From: Riptortus pedestris
Taxonomy: Eukaryota; Arthropoda; Insecta; Hemiptera; Alydidae
Reading direction: 5' to 3'
Assembly (NCBI GenBank): GCA_019009955.1
Contig: CM032229.1
Span: 195,951,501 to 196,015,500, forward strand
Length of the DNA stretch: 64,000 bases
Part shown: in pieces, positions 13,578 through 23,310 of the stretch
How the letters are laid out: every line of letters begins with the position of its first letter
How positions within the stretch are numbered: position 1 is the stretch's first letter
Notes under the pieces: model-generated
Database searches by the model: none
Seen by the model: only the letters and a program-made list of their open reading frames with translations
Told to the model about the DNA's origin: nothing
Position numbers and translations under genes: made by a program

Positions 13578-13734
13578 TGTAGAGTAGAATGATGGAGGCG
13601 AGTATGGAGAACAAGGAAGTGCCAAAAATCCCCTTCATCTTTGAGTTAGAGAAAAAAGTATATGGCCAATATTGTAGAGCATCAATAGTTAATCAAGATT
13701 GGTACTTTAACCTTCTCTGAGCCAGAGATATTTG

Positions 13735-14095
13735 ATATTTCGACCCCCCCCCCCCTTTAAACCCCTCTATTTCGACCCCCCCCCTTTAAACCCCTCTATT
13801 TCGACCCCCCCCCCCTTTAAACCCAACTATTTTGACCCCCCCCCTTTAAACCCCTCTTTTTCGATCCCCCCCCCCTTAAACCCCTCTATTTCGAACTCCC
13901 CCCCCCCTTTAAACCCCTCTATTTCGACCCCCCCCCCTTTAAACCCCTCTATTTCGACCCCCCCCCCTTTAAACCCCTCTATTTTTGACCCCCCCCCCTT
14001 TAAACCCCACTCTTTCGCCCCCCCCCCTTTTAAACCCTCGATTTCCATCCCCCCCCCCTGAAACAAATCTTTTTCGAACTCCCCCCCCCCTTTAT
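13735..14095. repeat. About 31-bp C-rich minisatellite
   Basis: About 12 copies of a unit made of a run of 8-10 C, then TTTAAACCCCTCTATTTCGA. C-run length varies between copies. The open frames on both strands (proline-rich or glycine-rich) are low-complexity artefacts. The unit resembles the C-rich internal segment of the hairpin-ended elements, where CCCCCCCTCTAAACCCCCC lies near GAATTTTCGAAAA (for example 5790-5830), and a copy of that family lies just upstream. Confidence 0.9.
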
Positions 14096-14465
14096 GCTAC
14101 AACCTCTATTTCAACTCCCATTTATGCCACAAACAATTATGATCTTTAGTATGAACTGAAACGATTCAATACCGACTTTGCTACAGATCAAATAAACATT
14201 TTCGAGTAAAGAAAGAAAAATCTTAATAGATGACGCCATCTCTAACGTATTTGCATGTAACTCAGAAAAAAATAGTTCAATGAAAACTATATTTGGCATT
14301 TAAGCTAGGAATGAACTGATTAATTTGATAAAAGCTTATAGTTGATATGAGATGAGTAGGAGCGGAGCTTTAATAAAAATCAACAACTTTAAAATCCAAG
14401 TATCACTGTTAATATTCATGATACAGAAAATATCTTTAGAATATTTGAAGGACAATCACATTGTA
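14096..14465. other. Intronic sequence without recognisable features
   Basis: AT-rich unique sequence between the C-rich minisatellite and the SINE. I see no exon, RNA gene or repeat unit. Confidence 0.5.
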
Positions 14466-14683
14466 GGGCTCAGACTAGCCACGTGAGTTAAAGCGCTAAT
14501 CTCAAATGACAAAACTAGAGTGACAAGTTCGATTCTCACCTCGGCAAAGGAAATTATTTAGTGACGGAATTCATTTAATAACATCATAAGTCCCACCCTG
14601 GCAAGCAAAAGACGGTAACCTGTAGATATCCCGTCCCAAATAGCCTGACTTGCAAAAAGTGGACATTAATAAATAATAATAAA
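14466..14683 (+). mobile_element. tRNA-derived SINE, copy 1
   Basis: The head contains TAGCCACGTGAGTTAAAGCG (A-box-like) and, about 40 nt on, AAGTTCGATTCTCACC (B-box-like GTTCGANTC), as expected of an internal pol III promoter from a tRNA. The body (GGCAAAGGAAAT, CCACCCTGG, GGTAACCTGTAGAT, CCCGTCCC) is shared with copies at 44608-45569 and 63917-64000. The tail is GTGGACATTAATAAATAATAAT. It is abutted by a hairpin-ended element fragment. Confidence 0.8.
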
Positions 14684-14845
14684 CAATCACTTTGCAATAA
14701 GATTGGTTAACCAATTTTTCTATCAGACGTATAACAACGGGCATATTTCGAAATCCCCACTCCCTCCCACAGCTTCAATTCCAGCCATTAACGGACTCGA
14801 ATTTGGTAGTTGAACTGCGTTCAGCGAAATCTGCTAATAATGCAA
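14684..14845 (-). mobile_element. Hairpin-ended element, copy C, fragment
   Basis: Contains TTTGCAATAAGATTGGTT, a CAATTTTTC...ACGTAT segment, a degraded C-rich tract, AGCCATTAACGGACT and, at the right end, GCGAAATCTGCTAA. These follow the minus-strand order of copy A, but the microsatellite and both distal hairpins are missing. Confidence 0.65.
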
Positions 14846-15383
14846 ATCTTCATACATTATGTTTTATTGAGAAAAGTTATAATTCCTAATTCGATTTAGC
14901 TAAGGAAAGGAAAAGCTGAGAGAAGAAAACGGGAAAAGCTTAAGCATAAATGTAGCTACAAAGGTTGCGTGGAATTGCTAATGCCCCAAGGAGATGCTTA
15001 TTCCAAAGAAGGTTTCTGCTTTTTATCCTCTTCAAACATTCATTCGACGTCTACTGAATCATTCACGAATGCCCACAACTGTCATTAGCGAATAGAAGGA
15101 CACACATCCTACCTACATCCAATCATATTATTAGCAAATAATGGATACCAATATTAACTCTTTCATTTATACATTTTTCCTTGCCCACAAAGTAAATAAC
15201 TCATTTACATAGAAATAAGACGCTTCGTGGTCTTAAAGGCTCTGCTTCTAACTAAATCTCAGAGATGGAGGGGGGGGGCGCATTTGATAATTCAAAATAT
15301 CCCACTTATTATGACTCGGGTCCAACATTATATTCAAAATACTGACGTTATTATAAGTCGGATGATAAAATTATCAATGGTTA
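14846..15383. other. Intronic sequence without recognisable features
   Basis: Mixed-composition sequence with a short GGGGGGGG run near 15270. I see no credible exon or RNA gene. It ends where the 41-bp array begins. Confidence 0.5.
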
Positions 15384-17153
15384 ACCAATCCTTATACAGT
15401 ATCCATGCTCTACAATGTTATAGAACCAATCTTGTTACAGTATCCATGCTCTACAATGTTATAGAACCCATCTTGTTACACTATCCATGCTCTACAATGT
15501 TATAGAACCAATCCTTATACAGTATCCATGCTCTACAATGTTATAGAACCAATCTTGTTACACTATCCATGCTCTACAATGTTATAGAACCAATCTTGTT
15601 ACAGTATCCATGCTCTACAATGTTATAGAACCAATCTTGTTACAGTATCCATGCTCTACAATGTTATAGAACCAATCTTGTTACAGTATCCATGCTCTAC
15701 AATGTTATAGAACCAATCTTGTTACAGTATCCATGTTCTACAATGTTATAGAACCCATCTTGTTACACTATCCATGCTCTACAATGTTATAGAACCAATC
15801 CTTATACAGTATCCATGCTCTACAATGTTATAGAACCAATCCTGTTACAGTATCCAAGCTCTACAATGTTATAGAACCCATCTTGTTACACTATCCATGC
15901 TCTACAATGTTATAGAACCAATCCTTATACAGTATCCATGCTCTACAATGTTATAGAACCAATCCTGTTACACAATCCATGCTCTACAATGTTATAGAAC
16001 CAATCCTGTTACACTATCCATGCTCTACAATGTTATAGAACCAATCTTGTTACAGTATCCATGCTCTACAATGTTATAGAACCAATCCTGTTACACAATC
16101 CATGCTCTACAATGTTATAGAACCAATCCGGTTACACTATCCATGCTCTACAATGTTATAGAACCAATCTTGTTACAGTATCCATGCTCTACAATGTTAT
16201 AGAACCAATCTTGTTACACAATCCATGCTCTACAATGTTATAGAACCAATCTTGTTACACAACCCATGCTCTACAATTTTATAGAACCAATCTTGTTATA
16301 CAATCCATGCTCTACAATGTTATAGAACCAATCTTGTTACAGTATCCATGCTCTACAATGTTATAGAACCAATCTTGTTACAGTATCCATGCTCTACAAT
16401 GTTATAGAACCAATCTTGTTACAGTATCCATGCTCTACAATGTTATAGAACCAATCTTGTTACACAATCCATGCTCTACAATGTTATAGAACCAATCTTG
16501 TTACAGTATCCATGCTCTACAATGTTATAGAACCAATCTTGTTACAGTATCCATGCTCTACAATGTTATAGAACCAATCTTGTTACAGTATCCATGCTCT
16601 ACAATGTTATAGAACCAATCTTGTTACAGTATCCATGCTCTACAATGTTATAGAACCAATCCTTATACAGTATCCATGCTCTACAATGTTATAGAACCAA
16701 TCCTGTTACACAATCCATGCTCTACAATGTTATAGAACCAATCCTGTTACACTATCCATGCTCTACAATGTTATAGAACCAATCTTGTTACAGTATCCAT
16801 GCTCTACAATGTTATAGAACCAATCTTGTTACAGTATCCATGCTCTACAATGTTATAGAACCAATCTTGTTACAGTATCCATGCTCTACAATGTTATAGA
16901 ACCAATCTTGTTACAGTATCCATGCTCTACAATGTTATAGAACCAATCTTGTTACACTATCCATGCTCTACAATGTTATAGAACCAATCCTGTTACACAA
17001 TCCATGCTCTACAATGTTATAGAACCAATCCTGTTACACAATCCATGCTCTACAATGTTATGGAACCAATCTTGTTACACAATCCATGCTCTACAATGTT
17101 ATAGAACCAATCTTGTTACAGTATCCATGTTCTACAATGTTATAGAACCAATC
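15384..17153. repeat. 41-bp tandem array, about 43 copies
   Basis: The unit contains CCATGCTCTACAATGTTATA, GAACCAATC and TTGTTACAGTAT. Variable positions are CTTGTTACAG, CCTGTTACAC and CCTTATACAG. Because 41 is not a multiple of three, every frame meets stops. The array lies in the same ferlin intron as the 92-bp and 51/52-bp arrays but is unrelated in sequence. Confidence 0.97.
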
Positions 17154-17319
17154 TGAACCAAAATTAATTTATTAAATTCTTGACTCGAAATTGTTCATTT
17201 GATCTATACTATACTTGATATTAACCGATTCATTCAACGCCAAAGATTACCTCATGTGGGTATTGACAACACTCTTCTTTGGGGATGTGGGTATTGAGGG
17301 TGGAGTAATTTAAAGTGGT
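17154..17319. other. Spacer between two arrays
   Basis: A unique spacer of about 165 bp between the 41-bp and 51/52-bp arrays, with a short imperfect duplication of ATGTGGGTATTGA (about 17253 and 17284). Confidence 0.6.
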
Positions 17320-19486
17320 GAATGTTAGGTTGGTGGGCAAAACTGCGTGTAGCAAGGCACCCTCTCTGCCTAATGTTAGGTTGGTGGCCAAAACTGCCTG
17401 TAGCAAGGCACCCTCTCTGCCTAATGTTAGGTTGGTGGGCAAAACTGCCTGTAGCAAGGCACCCTCTCTGCCTAATGTTAGGTTGGTGGGCAAAACTGCG
17501 TGTAGCAAGGCAACCCTCTCTGCCTAATGTTAGGTTGGTGGGCAAAACTGCCTGTAGCAAGGCACCCTCTCTGCCTAATGTTAGGTTGGTGGGCAAAACT
17601 GCCTGTAGCAAGGCACCCTCTCTGCCTAATGTTAGGTTGGTGGGCAAAACTGCCTGTAGCAAGGCAACCCTCTCTGCCTAATGTTAGGTTGGTGGGCAAA
17701 ACTGCGTGTAGCAAGGCAACCCTCTCTGCCTAATGTTAGGTTGGTGGCCAAAACTGCCTGTAGCAAGGCAACCCTCTCTGCCTAATGTTAGGTTGGTGGG
17801 CAAAACTGCCTGTAGCAAGGCACCCTCTCTGCCTAATGTTAGGTTGGTGGGCAAAACTGCGTGTAGCAAGGCAACCCTCTCTGCCTAATGTTAGGTTGGT
17901 GGGCAAAACTGCGTGTAGCAAGGCAACCCTCTCTGCCTAATGTTAGGTTGGTGGCCAAAAATGCCTGTAGCAAGGCAACCTCTCTGCCTAATGTTAGGTT
18001 GGTGGGCAAAACTGCCTGTAGCAAGGCAACCCTCTCTGCCTAATGTTAGGTTGGTGGGCAAAACTGCCTGTAGCAAGGCACCCTCTCTGCCTAATGTTAG
18101 GTTGGTGGGCAAAACTGCCTGTAGCAAGGCACCCTCTCTGCCTAATGTTAGGTTGGTGGGCAAAACTGCGTGTAGCAAGGCACCCTCTCTGCCTAATGTT
18201 AGGTTGGTGGGCAAAACTGCGTGTAGCAAGGCACCCTCTCTGCCTAATGTTAGGTTGGTGGGCAAAACTGCGTGTAGCAAGGCAACCCTCTCTGCCTAAT
18301 GTTAGGTTGGTGGCCAAAACTGCCTGTAGCAAGGCAACCCAAAGTCCTGCCTAATGTTAGGTTGGTGGGCAAAACTGCCTGTAGCAAGGCACCCTCTCTG
18401 CCTAATGTTAGGTTGGTGGGCAAAACTGCCTGTAGCAAGGCACCCTCTCTGCCTAATGTTAGGTTGGTGGGCAAAACTGCGTGTAGCAAGGCAACCCTCT
18501 CTGCCTAATGTTAGGTTGGTGGCCAAAACTGCCTGTAGCAAGGCAACCCTCTCTGCCTAATGTTAGGTTGGTGGGCAAAACTGCCTGTAGCAAGGCACCC
18601 TCTCTGCCTAATGTTAGGTTGGTGGGCAAAACTGCCTGTAGCAAGGCACCCTCTCTGCCTAATGTTAGGTTGGTGGGCAAAACTGCGTGTAGCAAGGCAA
18701 CCCTCTCTGCCTAATGTTAGGTTGGTGGGCAAAACTGCGTGTAGCAAGGCAACCCTCTCTGCCTAATGTTAGGTTGGTGGCCAAAACTGCCTGTAGCAAG
18801 GCACCCTCTCTGCCTAATGTTAGGTTGGTGGGCAAAACTGCCTGTAGCAAGGCACCCTCTCTGCCTAATGTTAGGTTGGTGGGCAAAACTGCCTGTAGCA
18901 AGGCACCCTCTCTGCCTAATGTTAGGTTGGTGGGCAAAACTGCCTGTAGCAAGGCACCCTCTCTGCCTAATGTTAGGTTGGTGGGCAAAACTGCGTGTAG
19001 CAAGGCAACCCTCTCTGCCTAATGTTAGGTTGGTGGCCAAAACTGCCTGTAGCAAGGCACCCTCTCTGCCTAATGTTAGGTTGGTGGGCAAAACTGCCTG
19101 TAGCAAGGCACCCTCTCTGCCTAATGTTAGGTTGGTGGGCAAAACTGCGTGTAGCAAGGCACCCTCTCTGCCTAATGTTAGGTTGGTGGGCAAAACTGCG
19201 TGTAGCAAGGCAACCCTCTCTGCCTAATGTTAGGTTGGTGGGCAAAACTGCGTGTAGCAAGGCACCCTCTCTGCCTAATGTTAGGTTGGTGGGCAAAACT
19301 GCCTGTAGCAAGGCACCCTCTCTGCCTAATGTTAGGTTGGTGGGCAAAACTGCGTGTAGCAAGGCAACCCTCTCTGCCTAATGTTAGGTTGGTGGCCAAA
19401 ACTGCCTGTAGCAAGGCAACCCTCTCTGCCTAATGTTAGGTTGGTGGGCAAAACTGCGTGTAGCAAGGCAACCCTCTCTGCCTAAT
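17320..19486. repeat. 51/52-bp tandem array, about 42 copies
   Basis: The unit starts TAATGTTAGGTTGGTGG, then CAAAACTGC(C/G)TGTAGC and AAGGCA(A)CCCTCTCTGCC. One extra A makes 52-bp units among 51-bp units, so frames drift and the many overlapping 60-160 codon open frames on both strands are meaningless. A single unit at about 18340 has AAAGTCCTGCC in place of CTCTCTGCC. The C/G and A/no-A variants are intermingled, as expected from gene conversion or unequal exchange. Confidence 0.97.
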
Positions 19487-19698
19487 CACAAATACTATCC
19501 ATGCATCATATTCATCTACTTAAACTATTAGTTTCACCTTACGATTACGAATACTTCAATGTTCTGAGTATACGTATAAAAATCTTGAATTTTTACGATA
19601 CTTTATCAGTTTGTTAACGGTTTGTTTCATATTAGACTATATATTAATATTTTCTTGAGTATAAACGTTTAAATATAATACGATAGACAGGTGAAGAG

Positions 19699-19882
19699 TG
19701 AGGTTGGGAGAACGGGCTGGGAGAGTGCCCTCAGATCTCAGGACTTCCAAGTCTGTGTGACCATCATCGAAGCAAGGCAGCTTGCAGGACTCAACATGGA
19801 TCCTGTCGTCTGTGTCCAAGTCGGAGACATCAAGAAGTACACCAGCGTCAAGGAATCCACCAACTGCCCTTACTACAACGAG
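19699..19882 (+). CDS. OTOF: Otoferlin-like ferlin, exon for the first half of C2B
   Basis: The exon ends at GAG before donor GTAACA (19883) and is phase 0 at its 3' end. The peptide includes [29 protein letters not shown] and [17 protein letters not shown]. From knowledge of the family this is the C2B strand 1-4 region of otoferlin and almost diagnostic: [17 protein letters not shown] and [15 protein letters not shown] are conserved to vertebrates. The 5' boundary is uncertain. Starting at 19691 after CAG would join to the 8161 exon as AG|GTGA, giving a stop. Starts at 19699 (after GAAGAG) or 19735 (after CCCTCAG) keep phase 2. I prefer 19699 because coding-like composition begins there and the linker length resembles vertebrate otoferlin, although its pyrimidine tract is poor. 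Ferlin C2 domains bind Ca2+, phospholipid or SNAREs; whether this C2B binds Ca2+ cannot be told from this piece. Confidence 0.93.
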
Positions 19883-19959
19883 GTAACACTCAATCACATC
19901 CATTACAATTCAAATTCCTCATCCACAAATCAAAAGAACATTACTCAATTATATATATT

Positions 19960-20216
19960 ATTCTTATTAAATTTAATAATATTGTGGATATTAAATTTAA
20001 TAATGTTATGTTTAAAACAAAAGCTACTTTTAATAACCCAAAACATTTGTTATGTGCACTTTTGCCTAAAAGCAAATAGAAAATGAAATATCTCCCGTCC
20101 GAACCTAAAAAATATCGCTTATAATCATGGAAGAATTAATGCTAAAGCAAATACCGAGTTTTGTAAAGTTCGGTTCAGTCGTTGGTACCCAATGAAATTG
20201 TTGGCTCCTACTTTAC
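19960..20216 (+). repeat. Degraded interspersed repeat unit (family X)
   Basis: Contains TGTTTAAAACAAAAGCTACT, TATGTGCACTTTTGCC, ATAATCATGGAAGAATTA, ACCGAGTTTTGT and CGGTTCAGTCGTTGGTACCC. The same ordered blocks recur at 21040-21660 (two tandem units), 24080-24260 and 33380-33600 on the plus strand, and inverted at 24400-24930. It has no coding capacity and I do not recognise the class. It ends at the T-run into which the next hairpin-ended element is inserted. Confidence 0.6.
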
Positions 20217-20220
20217 TTTT

Positions 20221-20810
20221 AGCAGATTTCCCTTAAGGGAAATCAGCTATGAGGTCGTACTCATGACGCGAGTTTCGAAGAATTGCTTCAAATGTCCATC
20301 GATCCTACCCAGGAGATGACGTAAATGAGGTCCGTATTATATATATATATATATATATTTGTCTGTTAACGCTCTAGCGGTCGCAATTTTTGTTTGATCG
20401 TTATGAAACTCGATATGTAACCGTTTTATGTAGAAAGACAGATCAAGTTCGTTAATGGCTGGAATCGGACCAGAGGGAAGGGAGTGGGGTTTAGAGGGGG
20501 GGGGGATTTTCGAAAATTTAAAATATCTCCGTTATTATGCATCGGATCGAAAAATTGTATAAAACCACTCTTATTGCAATTTACATTTTCTATAAATAAT
20601 GTTATATACATTTATTCTCTATCTTGAATATTAACCGAGATATTTGCATTTTTATTAAATTTGGGCCGATAACGAACGTTTGATTTTGCCGCCAAAAGCT
20701 AGTTCGGCCCTTTGCCGTAACTGTTCGGCTCTCGTATGGAGATTTCTCTATTGTATAACTTCACGTGGGAAATCTGCTTAGTTTACCCAGCCCCTTCGTG
20801 ACGGACTTTT
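20221..20810 (+). mobile_element. Hairpin-ended Helentron/DINE-like element, copy D
   Basis: Full-length short form. It starts after CTTTT with AGCAGATTTCCCTTAAGGG, has (TA)n at 20338-20358, a G-rich tract TTTAGAGGGGGGGGG, then the distal module with GGGAAATCTGCTTAG, a degenerate terminal hairpin and GACGGACTTTT. The terminal stem CCCAG-CCCCTTCG is mutated relative to ACGCAG-CCC-CTGCGT in other copies. Confidence 0.85.
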
Positions 20811-21830
20811 TTTAATTTTAGGCCTCCCTTACGACCCACACTCCTGCTCCATCTGCCTGCTTGCATTGTGAATCTAAACCACCCAGGGCGTCACACAAAT
20901 GGCATACAAAAAAATTTATTCAAATCGGCCATCTAGGAGGAGTTCAGGGACATACACACGTACAATAGAATTATACAGATAAAGACTAGCGGACCCGGCA
21001 GATGTTGTCCTGCGTGATATTTCAAGCGATTACGATATTAAATTTAATAATATTATGTTTAAAACAAAAGCTACTTTATTATACTTTGTTAAAAGAGAAA
21101 TGTGAATATCAAAAAAATTACTTCAAATAAAGAAATAAACTACTTTTGTCATATGCATATTTGCAGAAAAACAAATAGAAAACAAAATACTGCTATTTCT
21201 AAATTCAGGCCTCCCTTACAACCCCCACTCCTGCTCGACCCTGGAAATGTTGGTATGGCTTATTATAATGAAGGTGTTAGTGCTAATACACATACCGAGT
21301 TTTAGTTAGCTCGATTGAGTCTTTTGTGTCAAATGAAATTGTTCACTTACGCAATAGGTTTTAGCTTATAACTCGTTTATAATTCGGTATACGACGAAAG
21401 TGTACATGACAAAAGTTACTCTAAATAACAAAATAAACAACTTTTGGTATGTTCATATTTGCCGAAAAACCAATAGGAAACGAAATATTGCTATTTTTAA
21501 TTTCAGGCTTTCCTTATACCCCCCCCCACTCATGTTATTATTCTCAGAGAATAATAATATAGCCTAAAGTCTAAACTGGGCTAGTAGTAATATACATACC
21601 ACGTTTCATAAAATTCGGTTCAGCAGTTTATGCGTCAAAAGGTAACAAACAAACAAACATACACGTAAGAAAAAATTGGTGATTTCGTGTCTGTGACATG
21701 TGAAACGAACGAGTATTGTGAAATTTCGAGAAAAAAATCATGGTCAGATAGTGGTTACAATTGTATATATATACTAGCTAAGGTACTCCAGCTCGGGAAA
21801 TCATTTGAGTCTGAATGTTGATGGTATTTT
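20811..21830 (+). repeat. Family X repeat units and associated degraded repeat
   Basis: Begins with GGCCTCCCTTACGACCC, then a block with TTTATTCAAATCGGCCAT and GCGGACCCGGCAGATGTTGT, which reads like the conserved end of a widespread invertebrate repeat I cannot name. Two tandem family X units follow (about 21040-21660), each with AGGC(C/T)T(C/T)CCTTA followed by C-rich ACCCCC, then CGAGTTTTA or CACGTTTCA and GGTTCAGCAG-like motifs. It ends with CTAGCTAAGGTACTCC-type sequence, also found upstream of the hairpin-ended element at 32399. Confidence 0.55.
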
Positions 21831-23190
21831 AGCAGATTTCCCGTCAGGGAAATCAGCTATTGAGGTTGTACTCATGACGGAATTTTCGACATTTTTCTTC
21901 AAATGTCCATCAATCCTACTCAGTAGATGACGAAAATGAGGTCCGTTCAAAACTGTATATATATATCTATATATATATATATATATATATATCTATCTAT
22001 CTATCTATATATTTGTCTGTTACCGCTCTAGCGGTCGCAATTTTTGTTTGATCGTTACGAAACTCGAAATTTAGTCGTTTTATGTAAAAATAAAGATCAA
22101 GTTCGTTAATGGCTGAAATCGGACCAGTGGGAGGGGGGGTTTAGAGGGGAGGATTTTCGAAAAATCAAAATATCTCCGTTACTATACGTCGGATCGAAAA
22201 ATTGTATAAAGTCATTCTTATTGCAAATTACATTTACTATAAATATTGTTCTATACATATTTTCCGTATAATGAGTATTAACCGAGATATTTATATTTTT
22301 TGTAATGAGTTCCGCTTTCAGTAAACCCCTACTCCTACTAGGGACATATTAATAATAAGCTGATATCTAATGAACCACCTCATTATTAGGTTATATACAA
22401 AATATTGTTTTCAACGAAGCTTTATTTTACGAGGTACAAACAAATACGTTCTGTTGAACCCCCCCCCCTTTTTTTTTTTCTTGGACTACAAAAATCTGAG
22501 TGATTGAGATAGAAATTATTTTGATTCATTTCAAATTACTTTACTAACTATAATAAATAGTTTCCAATAAAATTAATATTTTATATTCAGATATATTTCT
22601 TTAATTGTTTGTTTTTCCGGTCTATCTATCGATACTGCACTACAAGTTTGGCCAACCTGTTTGTTTACAATCCAGCCGTATTACGTTGTAGGTTACGTTC
22701 TATTATTAATTACAGTACTAGATACAATAAATAGTTATATGAATAAAATTTATAACTTATATTCAAATACATTTCCGTAATTGCTTTTATTTCCGGTAAA
22801 AGCTGGCTAACCTGATTGTTTAGAACTCAGGCTGTTTGCTATCAGGAAGGTTCTTACCATTTAACTTGCCCTTTATTTGTTTACTTAATATTCACAGCAG
22901 TATTAAGTCTTACAAATAATGGATATTCTGTGGTACTATTTAGTGTTGGTGTAATAAGTGTACAGAGCGCTGCTATCATTAACGGTAAGTCCATCTTTTG
23001 TGTTGTTGTTTTTTGAGATTGATTTTTTTTAAATTTAATCCCGGCGCCTAACGGACGAGAGTTACTTTCCCGCCAAAAGCTAGTTCGGCCGTTTCTTTGA
23101 CTGGCTCGGCTCTCGTGAAATTTCTCTATTGTAAAACTTCATGTGGGAAATCTGCTTAGTTTACGCAGCCCCTGCGTGACGGACTTTTAT
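21831..23190 (+). mobile_element. Hairpin-ended element, copy E, long form
   Basis: Starts TTTT-AGCAGATTTCCC; has (TA)n/(ATCT)n at 21957-22012, a G-rich tract at 22130-22150 and the CCGAGATATTTATAT block. It then carries about 720 bp (22311-23034) absent from short copies before resuming with CGCCAAAAGCTAGTTCGGCC, the subterminal GGGAAATCTGCT and the ACGCAGCCCCTGCGT hairpin ending GACGGACTTTT. Part of the extra segment (GGACTACAAAAATCTGAGTG, AATAAATAGTTTCCAATAAA) recurs in copy F at 49200-49300, so it is part of a longer subfamily rather than a private insertion. Confidence 0.75.
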
Positions 23191-23224
23191 TAGGTTTAGA
23201 GGTTTCTTACTACTACAGTTGTTA

Positions 23225-23306
23225 TTAGGCAGATTTCTCTATTGTAAAACTTCACGTGGGAAATCTGCTTAGTTTACGCAGCCCCTGCGTGACGGACTTT
23301 TTTATT
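23225..23306 (+). mobile_element. Extra tandem copy of the element's 3' terminal module
   Basis: The end module, GGCAGATTTCTCTATTG through GGGAAATCTGCTTAG and the ACGCAGCCCCTGCGT hairpin to GACGGACTTTT, occurs a second time about 40 bp after copy E ends. The linking GTTTAGAGGTTTCTTACTAC segment is also present inside copy G (45262-45297). This gives two 3' ends in tandem. Confidence 0.85.
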
Positions 23307-23310
23307 AGGC

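Noticed and set aside
13732..14061. 109-codon proline-rich protein
   Set aside because: Translation of a C-run minisatellite; the opposite strand is equally open as glycine-rich.
14466..14560. A functional tRNA gene
   Set aside because: It has A- and B-box-like motifs but no complete cloverleaf, and the same body and tail recur at two other loci, so it is a SINE.
17230..19433. Dozens of overlapping 60-160 codon frames
   Set aside because: All arise from the 51/52-bp array and change frame at each 52-bp unit.
1..19486. CRISPR-like regular repeats
   Set aside because: Units are contiguous with no unique spacers and the DNA is eukaryotic.
20221..20260. The TTCCCTTAAGGGAA palindrome as a terminator or operator
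   Set aside because: It is the conserved start of a dispersed repeat found in many copies, not a local regulatory site.
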